From contig JAJZGN010000019.1 in assembly GCA_021798435.1 (NCBI GenBank), forward strand, positions 1 to 15,637: 15,637 nucleotides of DNA, written 5' to 3'. The notes below the pieces were generated by a model, which did not search any database, was not told where the DNA came from, and worked only from the letters and a program-made list of their open reading frames with translations. This DNA comes from a bacterium (GTDB lineage Bacteria > Chloroflexota > Dormibacteria > Aeolococcales > Bog-877). Positions 6,772-14,271 of this stretch are shown here, one piece after another. Within the stretch, counting starts at the first letter, position 1. The number at the start of each line of letters is the position of its first letter. The translations under genes and the position numbers were made by a program.

Positions 6772-7772
6772 TGGCATCGGGACTCGGGCGGCTCGTGGGC
6801 GGCAACTGGCGGCTCAAGACCGTGGCGCTGCTGGTGGCCTGTGGCATGTGGGTGGGCGTCGTGTACGCCCGCAACCCTCCGGCGTTCGCCAGCGTCCCGG
6901 TGCCGGTGCAGGTCCTCGGTCTTCCCTCGGGGCTCGTGGTCCTGCCCTCGTTCCCCGGGGCCCAGGGCATCGGAGACGTCACCGTCAAGGTGGCGGGGAT
7001 ACGCTCCAACGTCCGTTCCGCGCGAGTGGTCTCCGCGCTCAGCGCCTCGGTGGACCTCTCCTCGGTGAAGGGACCTGGGCGGTACCAGGTCCCCCTCAGT
7101 GTGGCCAACGGGGACCCCAGCCTGATCGAACTCTGGTCCCACCCCGCCAAGGTCCCGGTGACCGTGGACAGGATGGTCACGGCTGACCTGCCGGTCCACG
7201 TCCTGGTGGCGGCGGGCCAGCTCCCGCCCGCCGGGTACTCCTGGGCGAGCTCCAAGACCACGGCAAGTCCGGCCACGGTGTCGGTGCGCGCCCCGAGCTC
7301 CATCATCACGAAGCTGGATGCGGTGGCCACCATCTCGCTGGCCAACGCCAAGAGTTCGGTAGCGCAGAGCGCCACCGTCGAGATGCTTCACGAAGGCGAT
7401 CTCAAGGGGTACGTCAGCTTCACCCCCCAGGTGGTCACCGTCAACGCGGTGATCTCCTCCCAGACCTCCGACCGCCCCGTCGTGGTCTACCTGGTGACGT
7501 CAGGGCAGCCAGCCTCCGGATACGAGGTCGTGGGGATTCAGTCCACCCCCCTCACGGTGATCGTGACCGGCCCCTCTGGGACCATCACCGGCCTCACCGC
7601 CATTGACACCGAGACGGTCAACCTGAGCGGGCTCACCAAGACCACCACCTTCCAGATCCCGCTGGTGCTGCCAGCGGGGGTCACCTCCTCGTCGACCACC
7701 GTGACCGTGGTCGTGGATGTGGCGCCGATCGTGGCACCGACGCCCACGCCCTCGCCCTCGGCCACCCCCTAG
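6771..7772 (+). CDS. cdaR: CdaA regulatory protein CdaR (YbbR-domain protein)
   Basis: CdaR is the membrane-anchored extracytoplasmic partner that modulates CdaA in Firmicutes. The 333-residue product has the family's N-terminal NWRLKTVALLVACGMWVGVV segment (about residues 11-30), a single membrane helix. Three beta-rich YbbR repeats follow (roughly 40-120, 130-220 and 230-315), each with a V-P-V/V-Y-L-V opening and a P-x-x-V-T/V-V-x-G-P pattern. The last about 20 residues are a low-complexity Pro/Thr/Ser tail outside the membrane. It starts at ATG 6771 overlapping the cdaA stop as TGATG, so the two are translated together. No catalytic function is expected. Repeat boundaries are by eye; family assignment rests on the N-terminus, repeats and cdaA adjacency. 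Confidence 0.88.
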   Translation: MASGLGRLVGGNWRLKTVALLVACGMWVGVVYARNPPAFASVPVPVQVLGLPSGLVVLPSFPGAQGIGDVTVKVAGIRSNVRSARVVSALSASVDLSSVKGPGRYQVPLSVANGDPSLIELWSHPAKVPVTVDRMVTADLPVHVLVAAGQLPPAGYSWASSKTTASPATVSVRAPSSIITKLDAVATISLANAKSSVAQSATVEMLHEGDLKGYVSFTPQVVTVNAVISSQTSDRPVVVYLVTSGQPASGYEVVGIQSTPLTVIVTGPSGTITGLTAIDTETVNLSGLTKTTTFQIPLVLPAGVTSSSTTVTVVVDVAPIVAPTPTPSPSATP

Positions 7773-7845
7773 GTTTATTCTCAGTAACCTCTGAGGCGCA
7801 ATTTTCGTTAACTCCCGGGTACAGGCTCTAGGGGAGGCGGATCCA
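7773..7845 (+). promoter_or_regulatory. glmS leader with alternative hairpins and ribosome binding site
   Basis: This 73-base gap is the least GC-rich patch of the window. Two short inverted repeats overlap and cannot pair together: AGGTT (7771-7775) with AACCT (7786-7790), and CTCAG (7780-7784) with CTGAG (7791-7795). The second is followed by GGCGCAATTTT, a weak terminator-like tail. A TATTCT at 7776-7781 resembles a -10 box but has no good -35. GGGGAGG at 7831-7837 is the glmS ribosome binding site, 8 bases from the ATG. The gap is too short for a glmS ribozyme. Function as terminator, attenuator or promoter is unproven. Confidence 0.4.
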
Positions 7846-9678
7846 ATGTGCGGCATAATCGGCTACCTCGGACCGCGCCCGGCGGCCCCGGTCCTCCTGG
7901 ACAGCCTGCGCCGGCTGGAGTACCGGGGCTATGACTCCGCCGGGGTGGTGGTTCTGGGGTCGGGGGGGGTGCCGGTGGCGGTCAAGGCCGCTGGCAAGGT
8001 CCAGGCGCTCCTCGACCGCATCGATGGAGAGGAAATCGCCGGCAAGGTGGGCATGGGCCACACCAGGTGGGCCACCCACGGGGGACCGACCTTCGAAAAT
8101 GCCCATCCCCAGGCCGACTGCGGCCAGCGGTTCTTCGTCATCCACAACGGCATAATCGAGAACTTCTCCGAGTTGCGCCAGGAGCTGGCGGACCACGGGC
8201 ATGTCTTCCGCTCCGAGACCGACACCGAGGTGCTGCCCCACCTGATCGAGAGTTACTACGAGGGGGATCTGGTGGCGGCCACCCGGCGCGCCCTGCGCCG
8301 GTTGCGCGGGGCCTATGCGGTGGTGGTCCTGAGCTCCACCGACCCCGACACTCTCATCGGGGCCCGCCTCAACGCGCCACTGGTGGTGGGGGTCGGGGCG
8401 GATGAATGGTTCCTCAGCTCCGACCTGACCGCCATCATCCCCTACACCAAGCAGGCGCTGGTGTTGGGGGAGGGGGACATGGTTGTGCTGAGCCCGGTTG
8501 GGCCGGTGGTCACCTCCATCGCGGACGGCAGTGAGACCGCTCCCCGAGTGGTGCGGGTGGAGTGGGACGTACTCCAGGCCGAGCGTGGCGGGTACCCCAA
8601 TTTCATGTCCAAGGAGATGCACGAACAGCCGGCGGCCCTGGAGAACGCCCTCAGAGGGCGGCTGTTGGCGGACGGGCGGGTTGAATTCTCCGACTGGGAC
8701 GTCGGAGACGAGGCCCTGCGGGCTTTCGGCCGGGTGCAGATCGTCGCGGCCGGCTCCGCCTTCTACGCGGGCCTGCTGGCCAAGCACGCCATCGAGGAGC
8801 TGGCCGGCCTCCCCACCGCCGTCGAGGTGGCCTCGGAGTGGAGGTACCGGCCGCAGGCCGTGGACCGGCACACGCTGACCATCGCCATCTCCCAGTCCGG
8901 GGAGACCGCCGACACCCTGGCGGCGGCGCGCCGGGCCAAGGAGCAGGGAAGCTACCTGCTGGCTGTGAGCAACGTCCTCGGCAGCACCCTGGCGCTGGAG
9001 GCCGACGCCATGGTCAACCTCCACGCCGGGCCTGAGATCTGTGTAGTGGCGACCAAGACCTTCTTGAACCAGGTGGCGGTCTCGCTGCTGCTGGCGATGC
9101 GGCTCGGCAGCGCCCGGGGCTCGCTGGGGCCCGGGGACCGGAGCCGGCTCGCCTCGGGCCTCCGCTCCCTGACAGCGGCCCAGCAGCGTGTTCTGAGCGA
9201 GGAGGGGCGGATCGCCCCCCTGGGGGCATGGCTGGCGGAGCACCGGAGCGTGCTCTACATGGGAAGGGGGTACGGCTACCCGGTGGCGCTGGAGGCGGCG
9301 CTCAAACTCAAGGAGGTCTCCTACCTGCACGCCGAGGCCTACCCGGCGGGTGAGCTCAAGCATGGGCCAATAGCGCTTCTCAACCCATCCCTCCCGGTCG
9401 TAGCCTTCGCCACTGACAGCCCGACCAGGGAGAAGGTGCGCAGCAACGTGCAGGAGGTCCGGGCCCGCCAGAGTCCGGTGCTGGCGGTGGTGAGCGATGG
9501 CGACCGCAGTCTGGACCACCTCGCGGACCACGTGGTCGAGGTCCCCCGGGTGCCTGAGATAGTCTCTCCCATGGTGGACATCCTGGTGGGGCAGCAGCTT
9601 GCCTACCACGCCGCCGTGAGCCGCGGGCTGGACGTGGACCGGCCGCGCAACCTGGCCAAGTCCGTAACTGTGGAGTGA
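7846..9678 (+). CDS. glmS: Glutamine--fructose-6-phosphate aminotransferase
   Basis: GlmS makes glucosamine-6-phosphate from fructose-6-phosphate and glutamine, the first step toward UDP-GlcNAc for peptidoglycan. The 610-residue product starts MCGIIGYLG, so Cys2 is the N-terminal glutaminase nucleophile after Met removal. EYRGYDSAG, GHTRWATHG and HNGIIENF (from His100) complete the class II amidotransferase domain (about 1-220). Two sugar-isomerase (SIS) domains follow, with ISQSGETADT at 348-356, ATKTFLNQ, and AYPAGELKHGP. It ends PRNLAKSVTVE, the conserved C-terminal loop with the catalytic Lys. Length equals the family norm. The GTGA overlap with the next gene implies coupling. It follows cdaA-cdaR, but glmM, the usual gene between them, is absent. 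Confidence 0.97.
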   Translation: MCGIIGYLGPRPAAPVLLDSLRRLEYRGYDSAGVVVLGSGGVPVAVKAAGKVQALLDRIDGEEIAGKVGMGHTRWATHGGPTFENAHPQADCGQRFFVIHNGIIENFSELRQELADHGHVFRSETDTEVLPHLIESYYEGDLVAATRRALRRLRGAYAVVVLSSTDPDTLIGARLNAPLVVGVGADEWFLSSDLTAIIPYTKQALVLGEGDMVVLSPVGPVVTSIADGSETAPRVVRVEWDVLQAERGGYPNFMSKEMHEQPAALENALRGRLLADGRVEFSDWDVGDEALRAFGRVQIVAAGSAFYAGLLAKHAIEELAGLPTAVEVASEWRYRPQAVDRHTLTIAISQSGETADTLAAARRAKEQGSYLLAVSNVLGSTLALEADAMVNLHAGPEICVVATKTFLNQVAVSLLLAMRLGSARGSLGPGDRSRLASGLRSLTAAQQRVLSEEGRIAPLGAWLAEHRSVLYMGRGYGYPVALEAALKLKEVSYLHAEAYPAGELKHGPIALLNPSLPVVAFATDSPTREKVRSNVQEVRARQSPVLAVVSDGDRSLDHLADHVVEVPRVPEIVSPMVDILVGQQLAYHAAVSRGLDVDRPRNLAKSVTVE

Positions 9679-10922
9679 CCCCGCCAGCGGGCCGAGGTCC
9701 GACGGTGGTCACCGGTGTGGACGTCGCCGAGGTGGCCCGCATCGCCCGGCTCCTGGAGAGGCGCCCCCGCTTCGCCGAGAAGCTGTTCAGCCGCGAGGAG
9801 GTTGAGTACTGCGGGGGGCGCCCGGAGCGGCTGGCAGTCCGCTGGGCGGCCAAGGAGGCGGTGCGCAAGGTCCACGGCAGCCTCGGCCTGCCACTGCCTC
9901 TCTATCCCCAGATCTCGGTTCGGCATCGCCCCGGGGGGGCGCCCGAGGCGCTGGTGCTCGGGCACCCCGTTCCGGGGCTGGAGATCTCCCTCACCCACGA
10001 CGCCGGCGTCGCGGTCGCGGTGGCCGTGATGACGGCGAGTCTCGTCCCTCTCCGCGTCCCGGAGGAGGTGGCTCTGCCGGCGCGGCCGCCAGCGGGGCAC
10101 AAGGGCAGCTTCGGGACGGTTCTTGTGGTGGCCGGAAGCCCTGAGTTTCCCGGGGCGGCGGAGCTGGCCTGCCGGGGCGCACTCCGGGGTGGGGCGGGGA
10201 AGGTCAGGTGCGTGGTACCGATGGATCAGCCGGTGGCGGGGTTCCCCCCGGAGGTAATCCGTGTGCCCCTCCCATTGGACTCCGGGCACTACTCCGCGCC
10301 TCGCCTCGCCACGCGGCTGGCCGAGGCCGAGGGGGAGGTGGTGGTGGCTGGCCCCGGCCTCGGGGGATCCGAGGGAGTGGAGGAGCTTGTCGCCACCGTG
10401 TTCCGCTCCGCCCGGGGCGGGCTGGTGGTGGACGCCGACGCCATCAACGCGGTGAGCCAGGCCCCCGACCTGCGCTCACTGCTGCCGCCGGGAGCGGTGC
10501 TCACCCCTCACCCTCTGGAGGCCGCCCGCCTTCTGGGGACGACCGCGGTGGCCGTCCAGGCGGACCGCGAGGCGGCGGCCCGCAACCTGGCCGCCGGGCT
10601 CTCGGCCGTGGTGGTGTTGAAGGGCGCCGGGAGCCTCGTGGCCGAGCCTTCGGGAGGGCTTTGGGCCGACGCCCACGCCACCTCCGCCCTGGCCATCGGG
10701 GGTGCCGGGGACGTGCTGGCGGGCTTGATCGGGGCCCTGATGGCCCAGGGGCAGGGGCCCGCAGAGGCCGCCCGGGCCGGGGTCTTCCTGCACGCCGCGG
10801 CCGGGACCCGGCTGGCCGAGCTGCGCGGCCGCGCCGGGCTGCTGGCCTCTGAGGTCGCGGACCAGTTGGTGGAGACCCAGGAGGCGGCCCGGCTCTGGCT
10901 GGAGGGAAGGGCCCACCGCTGA
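9675..10922 (+). CDS. Fused holo-ACP synthase (AcpS) and ADP-dependent NAD(P)H-hydrate dehydratase (NnrD)
   Basis: The 415-residue product joins two enzymes. Residues about 11-123 are AcpS, which moves 4'-phosphopantetheine from CoA to acyl carrier protein. It has GVDVAEVARI with metal-binding Asp16, KLFSREEVEYC, AVRWAAKEAVRK with Glu61 and the SLTHDAGVAVA ending. Residues about 130-410 are NnrD, which repairs damaged NAD(P)H hydrate using ADP. It shows GSFGTVLVVAGSPEFPGAA, VVAGPGLGG, VVDADAINAV, LTPHPLEAARLLG, VVLKGAG and GGAGDVLAGLIGA with catalytic Asp346 (usual TGGSGDVLAG). The epimerase NnrE that normally precedes NnrD is missing. GTG 9675 overlaps the glmS stop (GTGA); the stop overlaps the next start (TGATG). 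acpS and nnrD are often neighbours; I do not know of direct fusion as a common state. Confidence 0.9.
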   Translation: MTPPAGRGPTVVTGVDVAEVARIARLLERRPRFAEKLFSREEVEYCGGRPERLAVRWAAKEAVRKVHGSLGLPLPLYPQISVRHRPGGAPEALVLGHPVPGLEISLTHDAGVAVAVAVMTASLVPLRVPEEVALPARPPAGHKGSFGTVLVVAGSPEFPGAAELACRGALRGGAGKVRCVVPMDQPVAGFPPEVIRVPLPLDSGHYSAPRLATRLAEAEGEVVVAGPGLGGSEGVEELVATVFRSARGGLVVDADAINAVSQAPDLRSLLPPGAVLTPHPLEAARLLGTTAVAVQADREAAARNLAAGLSAVVVLKGAGSLVAEPSGGLWADAHATSALAIGGAGDVLAGLIGALMAQGQGPAEAARAGVFLHAAAGTRLAELRGRAGLLASEVADQLVETQEAARLWLEGRAHR

Positions 10923-13366
10923 TGCTGGAGCTGGACGAGCTCCTGGAGGCGCTCTCGAGCGTCGGACCCGTGGTGCTGTCCCGGGGGCAGGGGGCGTTCT
11001 CCGCTATCGGACACGACAGCCGGAACCTGAAGGGTGGGGAGCTGTTCGCTGGCCTCAGGAGTGCCACCGGAGATGGCCACGCCCATGTGGGGGATGCGCT
11101 CCGTCGCGGCGCCCGCGGCCTCCTCGTGGACCGGCCCTGGGAGGAGCTCGGGTTGCCGCCCATTCCTGCGCTGACCGTGGTCCTGGTTCCCGATGTCCGG
11201 GAGGCGCTTGAGGCCTTCGGCCAATGGCGGCTGCGCGCCCTCCGGACGGTGGTGGTGGTGGGCAGCCTCGGAAAGAGCACCGCGCAGGCATGCCTGGTGG
11301 CGGCGTGGGGGAGGGCGTCCGGGGTACCGGTGACGGCCAACGGGGATCGCAATGACTCGCTGGGGATCCCTCTGGCCCTCTCCGAGACCTGGGGCACGCA
11401 TGCCGGCCCCGCGGTGATGGAGGTGGTGGCGGATGGATCGCTGGAGGAGCGGCGACTGGCGCGGATGGTGAAGCCGGAGGTGGTCTGCCTCACCTCGCTC
11501 GAGGATGCCAAGAGCCTGTACTGGAGCTCGGCGCAAGCGCTGGCGGAGCAGGTGGCGCGGATGTGGTCCCCGGGGGCGAGGCTGGTAGCTCCCGCCGCTT
11601 CGGCCGCGCTCCTCGGCGGTTGGGACCCTGACGTGGTGTACTTCGGGCCGCTGGGCAGCGGTGCTGACGTCGAGGTAGGCGCGGAGGAGGGAGGGGCGGC
11701 CTGGCCCGACCGTTGGGCCTGCCGAGTGCGGGCTCGGGGGCGGTCGTGGTGGGTGCTGACGGCCCTCCATCCCCGCCTGGCGGAGGTGGGATTCGGGGCC
11801 ACCGCGGGGTGCCTGCTCGCCCTCGGAGAGGACCTCGGCCGAGGCGTGGAGAGTCTGACCGAGGTGTCTCCACTCGCGGGCCGGCTCCGGCTCCTGCCCG
11901 CCCAAGGTTCCGGGCGGCTGCTGGACGACACCTTCGACATGAGCCCTGGATCACTCGAGCTGGCCGGTTCGGCGCTCAACGTCCTGGCACCGCCTCGCCT
12001 GGCGCTGGTAGGCGGGGGCCGGGAGGCAGGAGATCTGCCCCGGTGGCCATTCGCCGAGGTGGTCCGGGTGCTCCCGTCTGGGGCGCGGGACGGCGAGGGC
12101 GGGGTCGGCCTTGGGAGTGCCGAGGCCCGCGCCCTCCAGGTCCTCCAGGAAGGCGGGAGCGTGCTGCTCAAGGGCCCCTCCGCGTCCAGGATGGAGCGGC
12201 TGCTGGCAGCCCTGGCGCCTCCGGGCACCCCGGTGGTGCGCCCCGAGCCGGGTCGTGCGCTTCTGCGGTTCCGGTCACCGCGGCGGCCGACCTGGGTGGA
12301 GGTGGACCTGGCTGCTGTGGCCGAGAATGTCCGGGAGGTGGTCTCACAGCTCGCAGCCGTGAGGCTGATGGCGGTGGTCAAGGCCGACGCCTATGGCCAC
12401 GGAGCGGTTCAGGTGGCCCGTTCAGCTCTGGATGCCGGGGCGGCCTGGGTGGCCACGGCGACCCTTGCCGAAGGGGCGGACCTGCGGGATTCCGGCATCA
12501 CCTCCCCCTGCCTGGTGCTGGGGTACACCCCTCCGGACCAGGTCGAGCTCGCGGTGCGGATGGGACTTGTGGTCACCGCGTTCGATCGCGAGGTGCTGGA
12601 GGCCCTCGCTGCGGCTGGAGCCAGGGTCGGAAGACGCGCGGTCGCCCATCTGAAGGTCGACACCGGGATGAGCCGGCTCGGGGTCCCCCCGGAGGGAGTG
12701 CGCCAGCTGATGGATTTCGCCGCCGGCGCGGTGGACCTCGAGGGGATCTACACCCACCTGAGAAAGGGGGAGGATGCGGACGCGTCAGAGGTCCAGCTGA
12801 AGCTGTTCCGCAGGGCTCTGGATTCGATTGGTGGTCAACCGTTCCGGCTCCGCCATGTCGCGAGCTCGTCCGGATGGGTCACCCGGCCGGATGCCCGCTA
12901 CGACATGGTGCGGCTGGGGGGTGAACTCCTTGGGCTCCGGACCGCCGACGGGCGCCGCCGGCGGCCGGCACTGGCCTTCAAGACCACCGTGGCCCAGGTG
13001 CGCTGGGTCGAGGAGGGAGAGTATGTGGGCTACGGGGACCGCTTCCGCGCCCAGCGGCGTACGCGGATCGCGACCATCCCGGTGGGGTATGGCGACGGAT
13101 TCCGGAGAGGTCCCGCCACCTGGGGGTCAGTCCTGATCCGCGGCCAGGAGCACCTCCTGGCCGGCGACGTGTGCATGGACATGGCCATGGTGGACGTGAC
13201 CTGTGACCCGCAGGTGGCTCGCGGCGATGAGGTGGTCCTGATCGGGAGGCAGCAAGGCGCGGAGCTGACCGTCGAGCAGGTCGCCGATCGGCTACAGGTC
13301 CTCAATTACGAGTTGGTGACCCAGATCCTCCCCAGGGTGCCCCGGGAGGCGCGCTGGGGAGATTGA
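10922..13366 (+). CDS. Fused MurF-like ligase module and alanine racemase
   Basis: The 814-residue product has two parts. Residues 1 to about 450 resemble MurF (UDP-MurNAc-tripeptide:D-Ala-D-Ala ligase): HDSRNLKGGELFAGL at the N-terminus, a P-loop VGSLGKST (113-120, Lys118), then DDTFDMSPGS and LLKGPSASRMERL. Several Mur landmarks look lost: the His of the GxAHL segment, the carbamylated Lys and the NANP asparagines. Residues about 457-814 are a complete alanine racemase: WVEVDLAAVAENV, VVKADAYGHG with the PLP Lys487, HLKVDTGMSRLG, IPVGYGDGF with catalytic Tyr723, and GDVCMDM. Alr makes D-alanine for peptidoglycan. MurF-Alr fusions are known in Bacteroidota. ATG 10922 overlaps the previous stop, with GGAGGGAAGG at 10901-10910. 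Alr activity is likely; ligase activity is doubtful. Confidence 0.9.
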   Translation: MLELDELLEALSSVGPVVLSRGQGAFSAIGHDSRNLKGGELFAGLRSATGDGHAHVGDALRRGARGLLVDRPWEELGLPPIPALTVVLVPDVREALEAFGQWRLRALRTVVVVGSLGKSTAQACLVAAWGRASGVPVTANGDRNDSLGIPLALSETWGTHAGPAVMEVVADGSLEERRLARMVKPEVVCLTSLEDAKSLYWSSAQALAEQVARMWSPGARLVAPAASAALLGGWDPDVVYFGPLGSGADVEVGAEEGGAAWPDRWACRVRARGRSWWVLTALHPRLAEVGFGATAGCLLALGEDLGRGVESLTEVSPLAGRLRLLPAQGSGRLLDDTFDMSPGSLELAGSALNVLAPPRLALVGGGREAGDLPRWPFAEVVRVLPSGARDGEGGVGLGSAEARALQVLQEGGSVLLKGPSASRMERLLAALAPPGTPVVRPEPGRALLRFRSPRRPTWVEVDLAAVAENVREVVSQLAAVRLMAVVKADAYGHGAVQVARSALDAGAAWVATATLAEGADLRDSGITSPCLVLGYTPPDQVELAVRMGLVVTAFDREVLEALAAAGARVGRRAVAHLKVDTGMSRLGVPPEGVRQLMDFAAGAVDLEGIYTHLRKGEDADASEVQLKLFRRALDSIGGQPFRLRHVASSSGWVTRPDARYDMVRLGGELLGLRTADGRRRRPALAFKTTVAQVRWVEEGEYVGYGDRFRAQRRTRIATIPVGYGDGFRRGPATWGSVLIRGQEHLLAGDVCMDMAMVDVTCDPQVARGDEVVLIGRQQGAELTVEQVADRLQVLNYELVTQILPRVPREARWGD

Positions 13367-13379
13367 TCTCAGCTCCACC

Positions 13380-13385
13380 TAGAAT
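13380..13385 (+). promoter_or_regulatory. Candidate -10 box for a leaderless thiES transcript
   Basis: The hexamer TAGAAT matches the bacterial -10 consensus TATAAT at five of six positions. It ends exactly six bases before the GTG at 13392, so transcription starting at the usual distance would begin on the start codon itself. A TTGATC sits at 13363-13368, but with an 11-base spacer it is too close for a standard -35. The in-frame codon at 13380 is a stop (TAG), so no earlier start exists for the gene. No ribosome binding site can serve this GTG, because GGGGAGG (13386-13392) runs straight into it. Confidence 0.5.
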
Positions 13386-13391
13386 GGGGAG

Positions 13392-14270
13392 GTGGCCCTG
13401 GGCGATCTGGACGGGAACACGGCGCTGGGAGCGGAGCAGCTGCGCACCCGGCTGCGAGCCTCCCGGCTCTACCTGGTCACCGACGACCTCAGCCCCCTCG
13501 CGGAGGTACCGAACTTGGTCGAGGCGGCAGTGGCCGGCGGGGCCGACCTGGTCCAGCTTCGTCGCAAACGCGAACCCTGGCCGGAGCTGGTAGAGCTGGC
13601 CCGGTCCTTGCAGGGGACGTGCCGGCGTGGTGGGGCGATCTTCCTGGTGAATGACCACGTCGACCTGGCCCTGGCGGCGGGTGCGGATGGGATGCATCTG
13701 GGGCAGGGCGACACCGCTGTGGAGGAGGCCAGGGGGCGCCTTGGACCACGGCCCTTGATCGGCCTCTCCACCCACACTCCCGAGCAGTCCCTGAAGGCGC
13801 AGCAGCTGCCCCTGGACTACATCGCCGCCGGGCCGGTGCGGGCGACACCGACCAAGCCCGAGGGCATAGCGGTGGGGCTCCAGCAGGTCAGCGCCGCCGC
13901 GCGTGTCTCCCGGGTCCCGGTGGTTGCCATCGGGGGACTCGACGAGGGAGTGTCGGCGATCGAGGCCGGAGCCGACATGGTCGCGGTGGTGCGTGCGGTC
14001 TGCGCTGCTCCCGACCCTCTCCTGGCCGCCACCAGGCTGCGCGCGGAGGCGGCGGGCGCCACCCCCTGGCGCTGGATCAGTTTGAATGGGGAGCCCCGCA
14101 AGTCTCCGCCGGGCGAGGCCCTGCTTGAACTCCTGGCCCGCTTGGGGGTGGAGCCGTCCGGGGTCGCAGTGGAGGTCGATGGGGCTATCGTCCCCCGGGA
14201 GCGCCTGGCAACCATGGTGGTTCCCAAGGGGGCGGTTATCGAGGTGGTTCACTTCGTGGGGGGGGGTTGA
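13392..14270 (+). CDS. thiE: Fused thiamine-phosphate synthase (ThiE) and sulfur carrier protein (ThiS)
   Basis: The 292-residue product joins two thiamine proteins. Residues about 20-222 are ThiE, which couples the thiazole and pyrimidine phosphates to thiamine phosphate. It has SRLYLVTDD, LVQLRRK, LVNDHVDLALAAGADGMHLG, GLSTHTPEQ, AAGPVRATPTKP and VVAIGGLDEGV. Residues about 229-292 are ThiS, a ubiquitin-like sulfur carrier: ISLNGEPRKSPPG at its start, IVPRERLATMVVPKGAVIEV and a free C-terminal FVGGG for adenylation and thiocarboxylation. With ThiG directly downstream, sulfur carrier and acceptor are co-expressed. GTG 13392 is the first possible start (in-frame TAG at 13380). The terminal glycine codons lie in a run of nine G. 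Domain identities are firm; the join point is by eye. Confidence 0.92.
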   Translation: MALGDLDGNTALGAEQLRTRLRASRLYLVTDDLSPLAEVPNLVEAAVAGGADLVQLRRKREPWPELVELARSLQGTCRRGGAIFLVNDHVDLALAAGADGMHLGQGDTAVEEARGRLGPRPLIGLSTHTPEQSLKAQQLPLDYIAAGPVRATPTKPEGIAVGLQQVSAAARVSRVPVVAIGGLDEGVSAIEAGADMVAVVRAVCAAPDPLLAATRLRAEAAGATPWRWISLNGEPRKSPPGEALLELLARLGVEPSGVAVEVDGAIVPRERLATMVVPKGAVIEVVHFVGGG

Positions 14271-14271
14271 G

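Noticed and set aside
7773..7845. glmS ribozyme
   Set aside because: The leader is 73 bases, less than half of what the ribozyme needs, and its core is not visible.
7828..9609. 593-codon open frame on the - strand opposite glmS
   Set aside because: It is antisense to a fully conserved GlmS, its product is rich in His/Gly/Arg/Pro with no recognisable motif, and long antisense frames are expected in such GC-rich coding DNA.
10501..12381. 626-codon open frame on the - strand opposite nnrD and murF
   Set aside because: Low-complexity Ser/Pro/Arg product, antisense to two recognised domains; typical GC shadow.
13367..13391. TPP riboswitch upstream of the thiamine genes
   Set aside because: Only 25 bases separate the murF-alr stop from the GTG; no room for the aptamer and no conserved CTGAGA-type element.
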